Under the pieces are notes generated by a model. That model was given only the letters and a program-made list of their open reading frames with translations. It had not been told where the DNA came from and searched no databases. A stretch of 49,732 bases of DNA from a virus. A program made the position numbers and the translations under genes. Where the stretch lies: positions 1 through 49,732 of IMG/VR virus record IMGVR_UViG_3300008267_000219; one strand, written 5' to 3'. Below are positions 48,876 through 49,732 of the stretch, in pieces. Position 1 is the first letter of the stretch. The number at the start of each line of letters is the position of its first letter.

Positions 48876-49425
48876 AGAAATAACTTTTATACATATACCT
48901 AAAACAGGAGGGACCTCTATAGAAAAATTTTTATCCTCAAATGGATATTCTGTATCTATGCTTAATGAAAAAATAGATTTCATTCAGATAAACGGTCACT
49001 CCCCCCAACACTGCACATATTTAGAATTAAAGGACCTAGGACTACTGACAGAAAAAATATTTACTGTGGTAAGGCCAGAAGTAGAAAGAACAGTTTCCGA
49101 ATTTTTTTATATAAAAAAATATAGACCAGATCTTTCATCCCTTTTTAATACATTTAATGAATTTTTAGATGTATTCTTAGATCAAAATAATAGATCTCTT
49201 TTCGATTTCCATAATCTATCGAACAGAAATTTCTTGAAAAATGAAAAAGACGAAATCGATCATTCAATAGAGATTTTCAATTATTTCGATTCTTCCTCTA
49301 TAGAAAAATATTTAGGGATTTCTGGGATTTCTAAATATCAATTACTTAAAACTCAAAAAGGAAATTTTACTCTAAAAAAATATCAATCCCAAAGAATAAA
49401 AAAATTTTTCGATAATGATAATTAA
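48859..49425 (+). CDS. Sulfotransferase family protein
   Basis: 188 residues. FIHIPKTGGTSIEKFL is the PAPS 5'-phosphosulfate loop and VVRPEVERTVSEFFYI corresponds to the 3'-phosphate site of the Sulfotransfer_2-type fold, though the usual R-x-P is altered by E for W. It would transfer sulfate from PAPS to a sugar. It overlaps the glycosyltransferase by 17 bases and the next similar gene by 11. Confidence 0.78.
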   Translation: MPIFNKEITFIHIPKTGGTSIEKFLSSNGYSVSMLNEKIDFIQINGHSPQHCTYLELKDLGLLTEKIFTVVRPEVERTVSEFFYIKKYRPDLSSLFNTFNEFLDVFLDQNNRSLFDFHNLSNRNFLKNEKDEIDHSIEIFNYFDSSSIEKYLGISGISKYQLLKTQKGNFTLKKYQSQRIKKFFDNDN

Positions 49426-49732
49426 TCATAAATACAAATTTATATTTACCCATATACAAAAAACTGGAGGGATCTCTGTATCTAAATCTTTTTATTCTTT
49501 AGAAAATACGGAGAATATAGTAAACACACATTCTTTTATAAATACTTTAAACGTAGAAGATTTCCAGGATTATTTTAAATTTTGTTTCGTTAGAAATCCT
49601 TGGGACCGATTAGTCTCTTGGTATAATATGATGGTTCAAAAAAGAGTACATAACGATTTTAGCAAATATCTTTTGGAAAACTCAAATACATTTTCGGAAT
49701 TTTTAGATCTTACGGATACTATTATGGAGAAT
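49415..49732 (+). CDS. Sulfotransferase family protein, 3' end outside window
   Basis: 106 codons visible, open to the window edge. FIFTHIQKTGGISVSKSF (PAPS loop with glutamine for proline) and FCFVRNPWDRLVSWYNMM (3'-phosphate site, well conserved). Paralogue of the preceding gene; its ATG lies inside that gene. Substrate unknown. Confidence 0.78.
   Translation, partial: MIINHKYKFIFTHIQKTGGISVSKSFYSLENTENIVNTHSFINTLNVEDFQDYFKFCFVRNPWDRLVSWYNMMVQKRVHNDFSKYLLENSNTFSEFLDLTDTIMEN

Noticed and set aside
1-49732. CRISPR array, rRNA genes, insertion sequences, integrase or attachment sites
   Set aside because: No regularly spaced repeats, no rRNA-like stretch, and no transposase or integrase motifs were seen on either strand.

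Overview
This window looks like part of a large, AT-rich, T4-type tailed phage, probably of a Bacteroidota host. Phage origin is shown by a T4-like replication and nucleotide gene set (family B DNA polymerase, sliding-clamp-like protein, NrdA/NrdB, all-alpha dUTPase/dCTPase, a thymidylate synthase-fold enzyme, PhoH, DnaJ) and by tightly packed small genes, nearly all on the plus strand. The host guess rests on five copies of a Bacteroidota-type promoter (TATATTTG as the -7 element), A/T-rich starts mostly without Shine-Dalgarno sequences, and many short lipoproteins.

Layout. 0-3.3 kb: two related hypothetical proteins and an MBD4-like DNA glycosylase. 3.4-17.1 kb: replication and nucleotide metabolism. 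This block holds the N-terminal half of the DNA polymerase, dUTPase/dCTPase, nrdB, nrdA, adenylate kinase, a glycosyltransferase, a UV endonuclease, dnaJ, a clamp-like protein and, 11 kb from the first half, the C-terminal half of the polymerase. 17.5-22.5 kb: RimK-like ATP-grasp ligase followed by an out-of-frame protease-domain remnant, a minus-strand ribbon-helix-helix regulator next to a symmetric operator array, a short CCA-adding enzyme, a methyltransferase-like protein and small lipoproteins. 22.5-24.5 kb: a phage tmRNA whose tag is about 32 residues and a tRNA-like element with a shortened anticodon arm. 24.5-34 kb: membrane proteins, phoH, a TS/dCMP-hydroxymethylase-like enzyme, a putative PD-(D/E)XK nuclease, RNase HII and many small proteins. 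34-43.2 kb: an AEP-like protein, PRPP-synthetase-like protein, macro domain, a run of small genes with identical junctions, a PTH2-like protein, methylglyoxal synthase, a GIY-YIG endonuclease and a NAMPT-like enzyme. 43.2-46.9 kb: small conserved unknowns. 46.9 kb to the end: a two-domain glycosyltransferase and two sulfotransferase-like genes, the last cut by the window edge.

How the parts may work together. Nucleotide genes supply and probably modify dNTPs for a two-subunit polymerase. The tmRNA lacks an encoded CCA end and the same phage encodes a CCA-adding enzyme, so the phage appears to carry its own translation-rescue module. The Prs-like, NAMPT-like and macro-domain genes suggest NAD+/ADP-ribose metabolism directed against host defence. 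Several proteins, including two enzymes, share a short N-terminal leader ending in (L/I/M)-x-E that resembles T4 capsid-targeting peptides. Almost all of those genes sit just behind a GATATATA motif that resembles a late promoter, which makes them candidates for packaged internal proteins. All functional statements are from reading the sequence; no database search was run.
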